From assembly GCF_029633825.1 (NCBI RefSeq), contig NZ_CP090645.1:1-64000 (forward strand): a stretch of DNA of 64,000 nt, read 5' to 3'. The notes beneath the pieces are model-generated. The model was not told the origin of the DNA and did no database searches. It saw only the letters and a program-made list of their open reading frames with translations. Positions 17,244 to 25,985 of the stretch are shown in pieces. Numbering within the stretch: the stretch's first letter is position 1; each line of letters begins with the position of its first letter. The position numbers and the translations under genes were made by a program. Source of the DNA: Burkholderia contaminans. GTDB taxonomy: Bacteria > Pseudomonadota > Gammaproteobacteria > Burkholderiales > Burkholderiaceae.

Positions 17244-17786
17244 ATGAATCGCAACCTCACCACAATCGTAAGCCGGCTTGCCGCCGGCGCCGGTGCGCTT
17301 CTCCTCGCGCTGCATGGACATGCTGCAGCACTGCAAGCGCCTGGCGTCGCGACTGCCTCGCAACCGGCTTCCGCTGTAGCGCCGGCCTCGGCGTCAACCG
17401 ACAGCGACACCTTGGCACTGGCCCGTGCACGCATTCCGCTCTTGCAGGCGGAACGGGAAATCACCGCGCTCGAGAAAGAAATCGCGCAGAACCGGCAAGC
17501 AGCGGATGACGCAAAGCGTCCGAAGCTCCTCGGTGGCGCTGGTGGCCCCACGGCGGCTGGCATTCCGATGGGGGAACTGCCGCCGGTGGCTCGACGTAGC
17601 GCGGACGTTGCGCTGGTCGGCGTCGGTTCGTACGACGGCCGAAATACGGCGACGCTCGTGATCAACAACGTCACACACGATGTAAAGGTCGGCGACGCGC
17701 TCGAGAACGGGTGGACCGTTGCCCGCATCGCGCGGGATGGCGTACAGCTTGCGCAGGGTCGGCAAACCCGCTGGGTGAAGTTCTGA
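17244..17786 (+). CDS. pilP: PilP-like pilus biogenesis protein
   Basis: 180 residues with a signal peptide (to about HAAA, residue ~28), a coiled-coil segment (LLQAEREITALEKEIAQNRQ, ~68-87) and a C-terminal beta domain (VALVGVGSYDGRNTATLVIN, KVGDALENGWTVARI). PilP-type proteins bridge the inner membrane complex and secretin. GAGGG site, ATG 17244. Placed before pilO, unlike the R64 order. Overlaps pilO by 1 nt. Confidence 0.75.
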   Translation: MNRNLTTIVSRLAAGAGALLLALHGHAAALQAPGVATASQPASAVAPASASTDSDTLALARARIPLLQAEREITALEKEIAQNRQAADDAKRPKLLGGAGGPTAAGIPMGELPPVARRSADVALVGVGSYDGRNTATLVINNVTHDVKVGDALENGWTVARIARDGVQLAQGRQTRWVKF

Positions 17787-19051
17787 TGGTAGCGATCGTT
17801 TCCTTACCGGACACGTCGGGCCGCTTCGCGCTCGGGTTGACATGGGAGCACGAGCCGGTGCGTCCGAAGTCGACCGCGCTGCGCGAACGCGCTCGGCGGC
17901 TCGGTCGGTACGGCCTCGTTCGCCAAACGTCGACGGGCGTGTTCCAGGCCGGATACGGTGCGTTGCCGCCCGGTACGCGGTGGCCGTCGCGTATCCACGC
18001 GCTCGCGAGCCGTGTCGCCGAGCACCATGCGTCGCCGTGGCTTGGCGTATATCGCCTGACGGATGATGTGTCTTGGTTAATCGCGGTACGTGATGGTGAG
18101 ATCGTTCCTGGCGGGGACGTCGTCGGAAGTCACGTTGACGTCGATGCTGCACGCGATGCACTGCGGGCGCAGGACGGCTGGCGCGACTATGACGGCACTG
18201 CGGCTGACTTAGCCGAAATGGTTGGCCTGACCATTCCGGAGCGTGGCCTGACGGATCTGCAGGCGACGGTGCCACTCGCAGTGTGGCTCGGTGCCGCAGT
18301 AGTCGCGTGCGGTGCCATGGGAATCGCTGGCGTTGTGATCTGGCAGCAACGAGAGGACGCAGCGGAACGCCTGATCACGATTACGAAGCAACGGGCGCAA
18401 GCTGCGGCTCGGCGCGCGCAACGCGAGGCAGAACTCGCGAACCCGCCGTGGACAAGGCTGCCGGCCCCCTCGACCGTGTTCGCGGAATGTGCAGCAGCAT
18501 GGCGAGGACAGGATCTTTCGCGCGGCGGATGGACCCTGACTGCTTGGCGGTGTGCTCCGACGGGCGACGCGCTCACGACGACGTCCGACTGGACCCGCGA
18601 GGGTGGCACGGCGCTGGGCGCACCAGGTGCGTTGACCACCCCTGACCATTCAACCGAGATCAAGACGCAGCCGGCAAACCTGCCAGTGTCGATGTCGGAA
18701 GCCGCCCTTGACGAGGCTGGTCGCCGTGCCGTCTGGGCGTTGGTTCAGACCGACTCGCTCTCCCTGGAATTGCCCGAGCCCGCGCGGCCGGCACCGGCGA
18801 GCGCCGCGCAAGAGGCATTACCCTGGCGCACGCGGTCTGCGGTCTTCACGTTGCCTGCCGCACCGTGGACTTTGTACGCAGCCGGCTTCGATGCAGTGCC
18901 TGGTCTGCGTGTCGATGGAATCTCGTACGACTTGGGAAAGGCCCAGTGGACGGTGCAAGGAGCGCTCTACACGCGTACGAGCACGCCGCGTCAGGCCGAC
19001 TCCAACAAGCAACCCACATCGTTGCCGGTGCCGGCGGGAGCGCGCGCGTGA
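17786..19051 (+). CDS. pilO: PilO, inner-membrane pilus accessory protein
   Basis: 421 residues. A cytoplasmic N-terminal domain (SRFALGLTWEHEPVRPKS region to residue ~165) precedes one membrane segment (LAVWLGAAVVACGAMGIAGV, ~172-192). A coiled coil (QREDAAERLITITKQRAQAA) and a large periplasmic part follow. The layout is that of PilO2-type proteins of type IVb pili. Overlaps both neighbours by a few bases. Confidence 0.8.
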   Translation: MVAIVSLPDTSGRFALGLTWEHEPVRPKSTALRERARRLGRYGLVRQTSTGVFQAGYGALPPGTRWPSRIHALASRVAEHHASPWLGVYRLTDDVSWLIAVRDGEIVPGGDVVGSHVDVDAARDALRAQDGWRDYDGTAADLAEMVGLTIPERGLTDLQATVPLAVWLGAAVVACGAMGIAGVVIWQQREDAAERLITITKQRAQAAARRAQREAELANPPWTRLPAPSTVFAECAAAWRGQDLSRGGWTLTAWRCAPTGDALTTTSDWTREGGTALGAPGALTTPDHSTEIKTQPANLPVSMSEAALDEAGRRAVWALVQTDSLSLELPEPARPAPASAAQEALPWRTRSAVFTLPAAPWTLYAAGFDAVPGLRVDGISYDLGKAQWTVQGALYTRTSTPRQADSNKQPTSLPVPAGARA

Positions 19052-20703
19052 AGCCCTTTGCAACGACCCTCAAATTGCTCGACCCGACGACATCGGGGGC
19101 AGGTCGCATGTCGGTCGCGCCCGCAGCAGCGCCCGCAGAGCTCACGGTTCCGGAGCACTTGCTCTCGCACGTGGTGTGTGCCGGGGGTGAAGGTGGTTCA
19201 TTGACGCTCTATGTCGACCAGCGCAGCAAGAGCGCTGCTGCGTTCCAGACCTGGCTGCAACGGCTCGACGAGTCGGCGATCACGTACTCGGTGACGTCTG
19301 TTACGGCGGCTGAGCTGGAGCGCCATCGTCGCCAGCACGCGACCACTGCCAGTGACGACCTATCGCTCGCGATGCAGCAAGAGGCGCGGCTACTGCTGAA
19401 GCTGGTTGATGCGGCTGGGATCAGCGATGGGCATGTGCTGCAGCGCCGGGACCATACGGAGGTTCAGGTCCGTGTCGATGGCGACCTGATGACTTCGAAT
19501 CGGTTCTCGTTCCGAGCCGAGGAGGGGGCGCGCTTCGTCGGGGCAATTTACAACGGCCTCGCGAGCAACAAGCCGCCCTCGCTCGCTCCGCGGGAATTCC
19601 AGGACGCGCTCATCGACGGTCATAAGTTGGCGGGTACCGGATTGTCGACGGTCCGAATCATCCGGGGACCAGCCGAGCCGGTAAACAGCGGTGGCGGCTT
19701 TCTGATTGCCCGCTTTCAGAGCCGGCCGGGCGCCAAACGTACTATGTCGCGGGCCGAGGCAATCCATGCTCTGCAGCTCACGGTGCCGGCGATCCCAGAT
19801 ACCTCAATAAACGGAATCCGCTGGCGCGGTTTTCCGAAATCGCAGGTCGCCAGAATCATACGCCTCGGGCACATGCCCCACGGGCTTGTCGCTTTCACCG
19901 GCCCGGTCGGCAGTGGCAAGACCCAGGCGATGGACGATCTGCTGCAATACCTCGCCGAGCGCTATCCAGGGCGTCGTCAGGTCACGATCGAAGACCCGCC
20001 CGAGTTTGAGAAGCCGTGGGCGATCGTGCTGCCAGTGAATGGAATGACGTATCTCGAACTGCTGCACAAAACGTTGCGCATGGATCCGAACATTTTGCTG
20101 ATGGCGGAAATCCGTACGGCGGCAGAAGCGGCGGCTACGCTCCAGGCAGCGCTGACAGGGCGCCTGGTGCTGACGACGTCGCACGTGACGGACCCGTTCC
20201 GATTCTTCCAGCGGCTTGAGGATCTGGATCCGCACCAGTTGGCCAAGGCTAAGACGTGCGACCACGAGCAGGTGATCGGTGTCATTGGCGTCCGTCTTGT
20301 TCCGCAGCTCTGCCCGGACTGCCGTGTGCGTCTCCTCGACACCTCGGCTCATGAGGTAGCGCCGGACGTGGTAGACGCGCTCCTGAGCTGGGGAGGCATT
20401 AGTCAAGTGCATGTCCGTGGTGCTGGCTGCCCGACGTGCCTCGGTCGGGGCGTGACGGGGCGACAGGTGATCGCCGAAGTTGTCGAGACTGACGAGCTGC
20501 TGATGGCCGATGTTCGGAACCGCCCGATCGCTGAGGTTAAGCGAGCTCATCACGCGCGTCCGGACTCCGACTATTCGATGTTGGCCTACGCCGTTGCTCA
20601 CGTCCTGGCCGGGCGGGTCGACCCGACAGACGCGCACGCGCATATTGCACTGAGGCCGCGTCGCGACGAGCGACTGCCGAGCATCGAGGAGCTGATGTCA
20701 TGA
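19048..20703 (+). CDS. pilQ: PilQ, pilus assembly ATPase (GspE/PulE family)
   Basis: 551 residues, GTG start overlapping the pilO stop. Walker A GPVGSGKT at ~285-292; Asp box/Walker B region in RMDPNILLMAEIRTAAEA; His box TTSHVTDPFRFFQRL. A Cys4 zinc site at ~432-475 (CPDC and CPTC) is typical of GspE-type ATPases. It powers pilus extension at the inner membrane. Confidence 0.88.
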   Translation: MKPFATTLKLLDPTTSGAGRMSVAPAAAPAELTVPEHLLSHVVCAGGEGGSLTLYVDQRSKSAAAFQTWLQRLDESAITYSVTSVTAAELERHRRQHATTASDDLSLAMQQEARLLLKLVDAAGISDGHVLQRRDHTEVQVRVDGDLMTSNRFSFRAEEGARFVGAIYNGLASNKPPSLAPREFQDALIDGHKLAGTGLSTVRIIRGPAEPVNSGGGFLIARFQSRPGAKRTMSRAEAIHALQLTVPAIPDTSINGIRWRGFPKSQVARIIRLGHMPHGLVAFTGPVGSGKTQAMDDLLQYLAERYPGRRQVTIEDPPEFEKPWAIVLPVNGMTYLELLHKTLRMDPNILLMAEIRTAAEAAATLQAALTGRLVLTTSHVTDPFRFFQRLEDLDPHQLAKAKTCDHEQVIGVIGVRLVPQLCPDCRVRLLDTSAHEVAPDVVDALLSWGGISQVHVRGAGCPTCLGRGVTGRQVIAEVVETDELLMADVRNRPIAEVKRAHHARPDSDYSMLAYAVAHVLAGRVDPTDAHAHIALRPRRDERLPSIEELMS

Positions 20704-21800
20704 TCGGTAAGTCGTTCTCCTTTCCGTGGTCTGCACGGCGGCGCATTGCGCAGCGCGTGCATAGCTTGCCGTGGAAACTGCGTGCGCGGTTCTACGAGGA
20801 CGCGATCCACCAGATGCCGCAAGGCGACTCGCCCTTCGAGATCTTCCGGGATCTTCAGCAAAGCCTGCTACGTCGGAAAAAGCGGACGGACGCGCAACGG
20901 GTCCACCGCGCAATGCGGACGATTGAAGACGGCGAGTCGCTAGTGCGTGCGCTCGGCGCCGATGTGGGCACCGTCGAGCGAAGCATTCTGGAGATTGGCG
21001 AGCAGAAGAACAGCGGCGGCCTTGCAGCCGCAATGCAGCAGATTCTCGATGAGCGCGCACGCGTCACGCGGATTCAATCGGCCGCCTGGGGCGCGGTGTT
21101 CGAACCGTTGGTTTGCGTTGGCGCGATGCAGTCGTTCTTTTATGTGCTGGGCACGGAAGTGATGCCGGCAATTGAAAGCCTGGTCCCGCGCACGCACTGG
21201 AACACGCTGACACATTTGCTGGACTGGTTTGGCTGGCTCGGAACGGGTGCAGGCCCGATCGTTACAGCGGTTGGCGCGATTGCGGCCGGAGTGGCTGCCA
21301 CCCGCGCCTTGCCTGTGTGGACCGGTCGAGGCCGTCAATGGGTGGAGCGCCATCTCTTTGTCTTCAGGTACTACAGGGAATTGCAAGGCACCACGTGGCT
21401 CCTGGGGTTTGTCGCGCAAGTGAAGGCCGGTGTTCCGCAGGCAAACGCACTTGCGCAGCAAATTCGCCACGCTTCGCCGTGGCTTGCCTCGCGGTTGCGG
21501 CCTGTCTACCGCTCGCTCATCGAAGGCGAGCGACTCGGCGACGCGCTTCGCAAATCGAAGTTGGACTTTCCGTCGCCGGACTTGATTGAGCGGATTGGTC
21601 GACTCGACGGTGGAGAGGGTGGCGTTGAGAGGATGGAGCTGCTGGCAACGGAGCACGCGGCAAAGCTGGAAAAGCGACTGCGGACACTGGTCACGATCCT
21701 CGGCTATGCCTCGCTGGGGCTGATGCTGTCGGTAATGGGACTGGTGCAGATCGCTAGCAACGGGCTGACCGAGAACATGATGAACTCGGCCGGGATGTAA
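20700..21800 (+). CDS. pilR: PilR, inner-membrane platform protein (GspF family)
   Basis: 366 residues. Two GspF-type modules, each with a cytoplasmic helical part (EDGESLVRALGADVG and ERLGDALRKSKLDFPSPDLI) and membrane helices (~150-170, ~205-225, 340-360). It is the platform partner of PilQ. Starts at ATG overlapping the pilQ stop. Confidence 0.85.
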   Translation: MIGKSFSFPWSARRRIAQRVHSLPWKLRARFYEDAIHQMPQGDSPFEIFRDLQQSLLRRKKRTDAQRVHRAMRTIEDGESLVRALGADVGTVERSILEIGEQKNSGGLAAAMQQILDERARVTRIQSAAWGAVFEPLVCVGAMQSFFYVLGTEVMPAIESLVPRTHWNTLTHLLDWFGWLGTGAGPIVTAVGAIAAGVAATRALPVWTGRGRQWVERHLFVFRYYRELQGTTWLLGFVAQVKAGVPQANALAQQIRHASPWLASRLRPVYRSLIEGERLGDALRKSKLDFPSPDLIERIGRLDGGEGGVERMELLATEHAAKLEKRLRTLVTILGYASLGLMLSVMGLVQIASNGLTENMMNSAGM

Positions 21801-21835
21801 GGGAAACATGCAACTCAACTGCAAGGAGAGCCGAA

Positions 21836-22330
21836 ATGGGTGAGGTACTGGGAACGTGGTGGGGGCGAATCATGATGCTGCTCGGGATCGCCGCGGTCGT
21901 CGGCGTGATCGTGGCATCGAAGAGCGGCGGGAAGGTTTCAAACCAGGCGAGCGACATTACGCTCTTTCAAGGCGAAGCGCGACAGCAACTCGGTAACACG
22001 CCGAACGGCTACACGAACTGCACGACGGCCAACACAGCCGCATTGATCACCGCCGGAATTGTGCCGCCAGGCATGGTGCGGGCGGGGGCACTCACGAATC
22101 GGTGGGGCGGTGCAGTGACCCTCGCGCCGGTCAACAACGGTGCTCAGTGTTCGGTGACGCTCGCTGGTATCACCGATACAAAGGAGTGCAGCAAGCTCGC
22201 GACGACGCTGCAGGACTACGACTCGCTGGTTATCGGCACGACGACGTTCACGAAGGATGCGTTGCCCGATGGTGTGTCGGCTGGCGCAGCCTGCAAGGGC
22301 AACACGTCACTCCAGATCACGTTCTCATAA
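21836..22330 (+). CDS. pilS: PilS-like major pilin
   Basis: 164 residues, one hydrophobic N-terminal helix (RIMMLLGIAAVVGVIVA) and a small globular domain with four Cys in the second half (TNCTT, AQCSV, KECSK, AACKG), likely two disulfides. The N-terminus VLGTWWGRIM is echoed in the PilV protein (VLGTWYGALM). It lacks a classical long leader and the usual Glu5 after the cleavage Gly. Position and size support the major pilin. Confidence 0.75.
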   Translation: MGEVLGTWWGRIMMLLGIAAVVGVIVASKSGGKVSNQASDITLFQGEARQQLGNTPNGYTNCTTANTAALITAGIVPPGMVRAGALTNRWGGAVTLAPVNNGAQCSVTLAGITDTKECSKLATTLQDYDSLVIGTTTFTKDALPDGVSAGAACKGNTSLQITFS

Positions 22331-22334
22331 AGCC

Positions 22335-23366
22335 ATGTTCGCAACTCGCGACTCCGCTATGTCAACCGTTCGTGCCGACATCGAGATTGGCCACGAAGGC
22401 GTGCTCGCCGATCTCGAGTTCTCGGACCTGTACCTCGAGGCGACGGGACGTGCTTGGTACAAGACTTGGGCACTTGATCCGCTGCGCCACGAAATCACTG
22501 GGTCGGCCCTTGAGGGGGTGACGCGTCTTCGGCAGCACATCGAGGCGAGTGTTTCGAAACGTGAGTTTCGGATCAAGTGGGATGGTGTTGGCATGCGCGG
22601 CGCGTTGTTCGAAACACAGGCGGGTGAAATGTACGTGCTCCGCCGAAATTTGCCGCACGCCTTGCCGTTTCACACGCTCGGCTACGGTCAACGCGTTGAA
22701 AGCGCATTGCTGGCCCCCGCGATCCGGACGGGCGGGCTCGTATTGTTCACGGGGGGCGCGAGTAGCGGCAAGACCGTGGGTCTGACGGCTTGGACCGTTG
22801 CGATGATGCGGACATATGGTGGTGCAGGTTACACGGTCGAGAACCCGATTGAGATCGAGCTCGAGGGGGATTACACCGGCGAGGACGGCGTAACGGGCAC
22901 GTTGTATCAGAAAGAGATCGACGAAGACGAGCAGTTTGGGCATGAGATCCGTCGACGCCTGCGCGGTGGCCCGAATCTGTTGATGATCGGTGAGTTGCGC
23001 AATGCGGATGCTGTTGCACAAGCACTGTTGGCAGCGACGAGTGGCGTAGTGGTGGGCGCGAGCTATCACGCGAACGACCAGATCACGGGGTTGCAGCGGT
23101 TGTCGGGAATGGTGCGCGACGCGGGATTCGACGGCGGATTGTTCGCGAACGGTCTCGCTGCGGTTATCCATCAGCAGATGGTGCTGACCCACCGCGAGGG
23201 CGAAATCACGCGGCAACTTCGTGTGTCGCCGCTGATCCTGACCGGTTCCCGCAACGAAACCGGCATTCGCTCGCAATTGCACGGCGTTGACTTCCGACAA
23301 CTGAGCACCGAGGTCGACCATCAACGACGCGTGATGGCCAACTTGTCGACAGGGGTGGCGTTCTGA
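22335..23366 (+). CDS. Second pilus ATPase (PilT/VirB11-like)
   Basis: 343 residues. Walker A GGASSGKT at ~139-146, VENPIEIE, Walker B LLMIGELRNADA, His box GASYHANDQITGL. No zinc Cys4. Similar in plan to PilT-type retraction motors but divergent; R64 lacks this gene, so it may let this pilus retract. A start at 22359 is also possible; neither has a strong ribosome site. Confidence 0.75.
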   Translation: MFATRDSAMSTVRADIEIGHEGVLADLEFSDLYLEATGRAWYKTWALDPLRHEITGSALEGVTRLRQHIEASVSKREFRIKWDGVGMRGALFETQAGEMYVLRRNLPHALPFHTLGYGQRVESALLAPAIRTGGLVLFTGGASSGKTVGLTAWTVAMMRTYGGAGYTVENPIEIELEGDYTGEDGVTGTLYQKEIDEDEQFGHEIRRRLRGGPNLLMIGELRNADAVAQALLAATSGVVVGASYHANDQITGLQRLSGMVRDAGFDGGLFANGLAAVIHQQMVLTHREGEITRQLRVSPLILTGSRNETGIRSQLHGVDFRQLSTEVDHQRRVMANLSTGVAF

Positions 23367-23367
23367 G

Positions 23368-23838
23368 ATGGGCTACGCACTGATTCCGCTGCTTGTCTTG
23401 TCGGTTGCGTTCAGCCTTACGGTCAATGCACAGCGCGAGACGCTTCGAGTGCTGGGTCCGGATAGCAGGGCCGATGCCGCGGCGGAGATGCGTGCGCTGC
23501 AGGCGGAGGTGTTTGCCGCGGCATGCGTTGCGGCGGCGCAGGCTCAAATCGGCGTCGCGAGCGACGGTATTGCAGTGGCGTGGCCTGCCGGGATGGTGGC
23601 CTTGGCAGGTGCGACATGCGCGACTCGGACGGATGGAACGGGACGACTCGTCTATGCGGGCGTGCCTACGCTGCCGGGGGTGGCCGGTGTGATGCTCGAC
23701 CGATTGAACGGCAGCGCGCTGTGGTCGACCGTGAGAGTGGCCGGGACGGCGCAGCCACTCGTTGGCGGGCAGCCCACCACCGTACCGACGCTGTTCGCCG
23801 CTGGCACGTTGATCTATCAGTCGCGGGTGGCGAAATGA
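23368..23838 (+). CDS. pilM: PilM-like pilus protein
   Basis: 156 residues. N-terminal membrane segment (GYALIPLLVLSVAFSLTVNA) and a small soluble domain (FAAACVAAAQAQIGVASDGI). The MGYA...LxVxAF start and size match PilM of R64-type loci. It follows the ATPase by 1 bp and ends before pilV. Confidence 0.65.
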   Translation: MGYALIPLLVLSVAFSLTVNAQRETLRVLGPDSRADAAAEMRALQAEVFAAACVAAAQAQIGVASDGIAVAWPAGMVALAGATCATRTDGTGRLVYAGVPTLPGVAGVMLDRLNGSALWSTVRVAGTAQPLVGGQPTTVPTLFAAGTLIYQSRVAK

Positions 23839-23954
23839 ATGTCTGTAAGCGGGCGAAAGCGCGGCTTCAGGTTGGTGACAGGCTGCCGTTAATCGCAATG
23901 GAGTTGTTTGTGTGCGTGCCGGACGTATCCGGGCCACGGGCATAAGGGGGCATC

Positions 23955-25253
23955 GTGCAGGCAGTTCTCGGAACGTGGTACGGCGCGCTGATGTGGCTCG
24001 TGATGGCGGGCAGTTTGACAGTCTGGCTGCAGCACTCGGCCACGGCCATCAAGGTCGCAGGCGCGGGCAACCAGGCACAGGTCGTGGCGAGTGCGATGGG
24101 TCGTTACGTGAAGGACCACGGCGCCGATCTGGCGGCAACCGCGACGGCAGCGCAACCGGTGACCGTGTCGATGAATGATTTGCAGGCTGGCGGGTATCTG
24201 GTGGCGGGCGTGTCGTCGACAAATGTGTATCGGCAGCAGTGGTTCGCGCAGGTGCTTCAACCGCAACCGGGTCAACTGCAGACGATGCTTTTCTCGTCGG
24301 GCGGGGTAGCGATTCCGGCGCGAGATGTGGCGACGGTAGCAGCGCAGTCGAGTGGTCGCGGCAACCTGGGGGGCTTTGTTCCGTATCCCAACCAGGCCGG
24401 GGACGCAACGCTGCAGCCGACGATCGCCGTAGGGGCGGGCGGTTCGTTTCGCCAAAGTCTGGTGAGCTATGCGAATCCTGGCAGCGGCCACCTCGCGATG
24501 CTGGTTGGGGTCGCTGACGCTCCGAGCGACAACGGCTTCCTGTATCGCGTCCCGATGCCGAATCGACCGGAACTCAACAACATGCAGACGGATTTGGGAT
24601 TGACGGACACGCAAGGCGTCGCGCACGACATCAACGGTGTGAACACCGCGAACGCGAACACGTTCAGGCTTGCGAACGGCGCGGGAATGAAGGGCGATCA
24701 AGGAGGCGCGATCGAACTGGGGGACATGGCTGGGAATAATCCGGGGCAAGCGCCCTATATCGATTTCCACCTCGGCGGGCAGGGCGCGCAAGACTTTAAT
24801 GCGCGATTCCAAAACAACGCGGATGGAAATATCCGTGTATCAGGGGCGAAAGGTAACGGGTCGCTCGACGTTGAAGGCACGCTTCAAGCCGGAAATATCG
24901 CCACGCCGGGCACCTACTGCCCGACGAACGGAAAGATAGCCGGCAATGCAGACGGGTCAGGGCAAATCTTGTCATGCCAGTTCCACACTTGGATGCCGAT
25001 CGGTGGCCGCTGGCTGCGGTACGGCTACTACACGGTTTACGACGCGTGGTGGGTACCGCAGCCGACCTGCCCGAACGGTGGGTCAATGCAGATTCAGGTG
25101 ACACCGCAAAACTTCGTGGTGAACGACACCACCGCGGTGAATACGGGACCGGCGACATGGACAGGTAACGGGTGGCAGGTCCACCTGACTGACGGAAACG
25201 GGAACGGGATTCCAGGTGCGCAGGGAATTGCCGCGACCTACTGCTCATATTGA
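23955..25253 (+). CDS. pilV: PilV-like minor pilin / tip adhesin
   Basis: 432 residues, GTG start with an AAGGGGG site. Hydrophobic N-terminal helix (LGTWYGALMWLVMAGSLTVW), then a long beta-rich shaft. Motif AHDINGVNTANANTFRLANG and GKIAGNADGSGQILSCQFHTW mark the PilV shaft/tip. C-terminal part (~340-432) is Cys-containing and would be the receptor-binding tip. No shufflon: no repeated inverted segments and no Rci recombinase gene follow, so the tip looks fixed. Confidence 0.8.
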   Translation: MQAVLGTWYGALMWLVMAGSLTVWLQHSATAIKVAGAGNQAQVVASAMGRYVKDHGADLAATATAAQPVTVSMNDLQAGGYLVAGVSSTNVYRQQWFAQVLQPQPGQLQTMLFSSGGVAIPARDVATVAAQSSGRGNLGGFVPYPNQAGDATLQPTIAVGAGGSFRQSLVSYANPGSGHLAMLVGVADAPSDNGFLYRVPMPNRPELNNMQTDLGLTDTQGVAHDINGVNTANANTFRLANGAGMKGDQGGAIELGDMAGNNPGQAPYIDFHLGGQGAQDFNARFQNNADGNIRVSGAKGNGSLDVEGTLQAGNIATPGTYCPTNGKIAGNADGSGQILSCQFHTWMPIGGRWLRYGYYTVYDAWWVPQPTCPNGGSMQIQVTPQNFVVNDTTAVNTGPATWTGNGWQVHLTDGNGNGIPGAQGIAATYCSY

Positions 25254-25264
25254 GGGCGAGAGCG

Positions 25265-25903
25265 ATGACGAAGGGCTTGGGAGGGGTTGGTGTGCTGGTG
25301 GCGATCGTGTTTGCATCACCGGTCCATGCAGCGCCGGCGCGATGCTCGTCGGGGTATCAGGACAACACGTGTCTGACACCGATCTGGCATGACCGCGTTG
25401 CACCGCCGATGTGTCCGCCCGGCTACACACAGACGTCGGCGCCGCGGTGGGTGGGCTCGAGATGGACGAATCCCGGCTGCCAGCCGCCGCCGCCGCCGCC
25501 AGTAACGCAGCCGCCGGCGACGACGTGCTCGGATCAGGGGGTCATGGGGATGTTGATCGCGTGGGCGCAGTACTACGGCTCGAACTGGTACGCCGAGGGC
25601 ACGGTCACCGCGACCCGCCACGTATGCACGGATGGATCACAGACGTGGTCCACGTTGGTCGGGAGTGCCGGACTTCTGCTTCAGGGACCCACGAAGGCTT
25701 GGCACGTGCCGGGCGTAGTGGGGCCGTCCGGAATGCCGGTGTTCGCGGCGGACATTATTTGTTATGGACCGTCGCATGCATTCAACGGGGAGAACGGTCC
25801 GCAAGGCGATCAGGTGCCGTCTCCCCCGTATGCAACTTCGCCTACCGCATACGGTGTCGTGAGTGACGGAAGCCAGTGCGGAAACAATACGTATGTGCCT
25901 TGA
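25265..25903 (+). CDS. Secreted Cys-rich protein downstream of pilV
   Basis: 212 residues. Signal peptide (GVGVLVAIVFASPVHA, to ~23). Several Cys (RCSSGYQDNTCL, PPMCPPGY, TTCSD, HVCTD, IICYG, SQCGN) and a polyproline stretch at ~74-79. No family recognised. It may associate with the pilus tip or be an independent secreted factor. ATG 25265 follows a GAGGG site. Confidence 0.6.
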   Translation: MTKGLGGVGVLVAIVFASPVHAAPARCSSGYQDNTCLTPIWHDRVAPPMCPPGYTQTSAPRWVGSRWTNPGCQPPPPPPVTQPPATTCSDQGVMGMLIAWAQYYGSNWYAEGTVTATRHVCTDGSQTWSTLVGSAGLLLQGPTKAWHVPGVVGPSGMPVFAADIICYGPSHAFNGENGPQGDQVPSPPYATSPTAYGVVSDGSQCGNNTYVP

Positions 25904-25985
25904 ATTGTTGTTTGAGTGAGCTGGTGGAACTTTGAAGTGCAACCGTAGTGCGTGAAAAACCATTTATAACGGGAAGATAAGAATC

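Noticed and set aside
16449-17363. Long open frame on the minus strand inside pilN/pilP
   Set aside because: Antisense to a clearly coding secretin with overlapping operon structure; high-GC codon use produces such shadows and no family pattern is seen.
23835-23945. 36-codon frame between pilM and pilV
   Set aside because: It overlaps the pilM stop but is only the tail of a longer out-of-frame shadow, with no ribosome site or recognisable product.
24900-25903. Possible shufflon at the pilV 3' end
   Set aside because: No inverted repeated segments and no Rci-type recombinase follow; the tip region is single copy.
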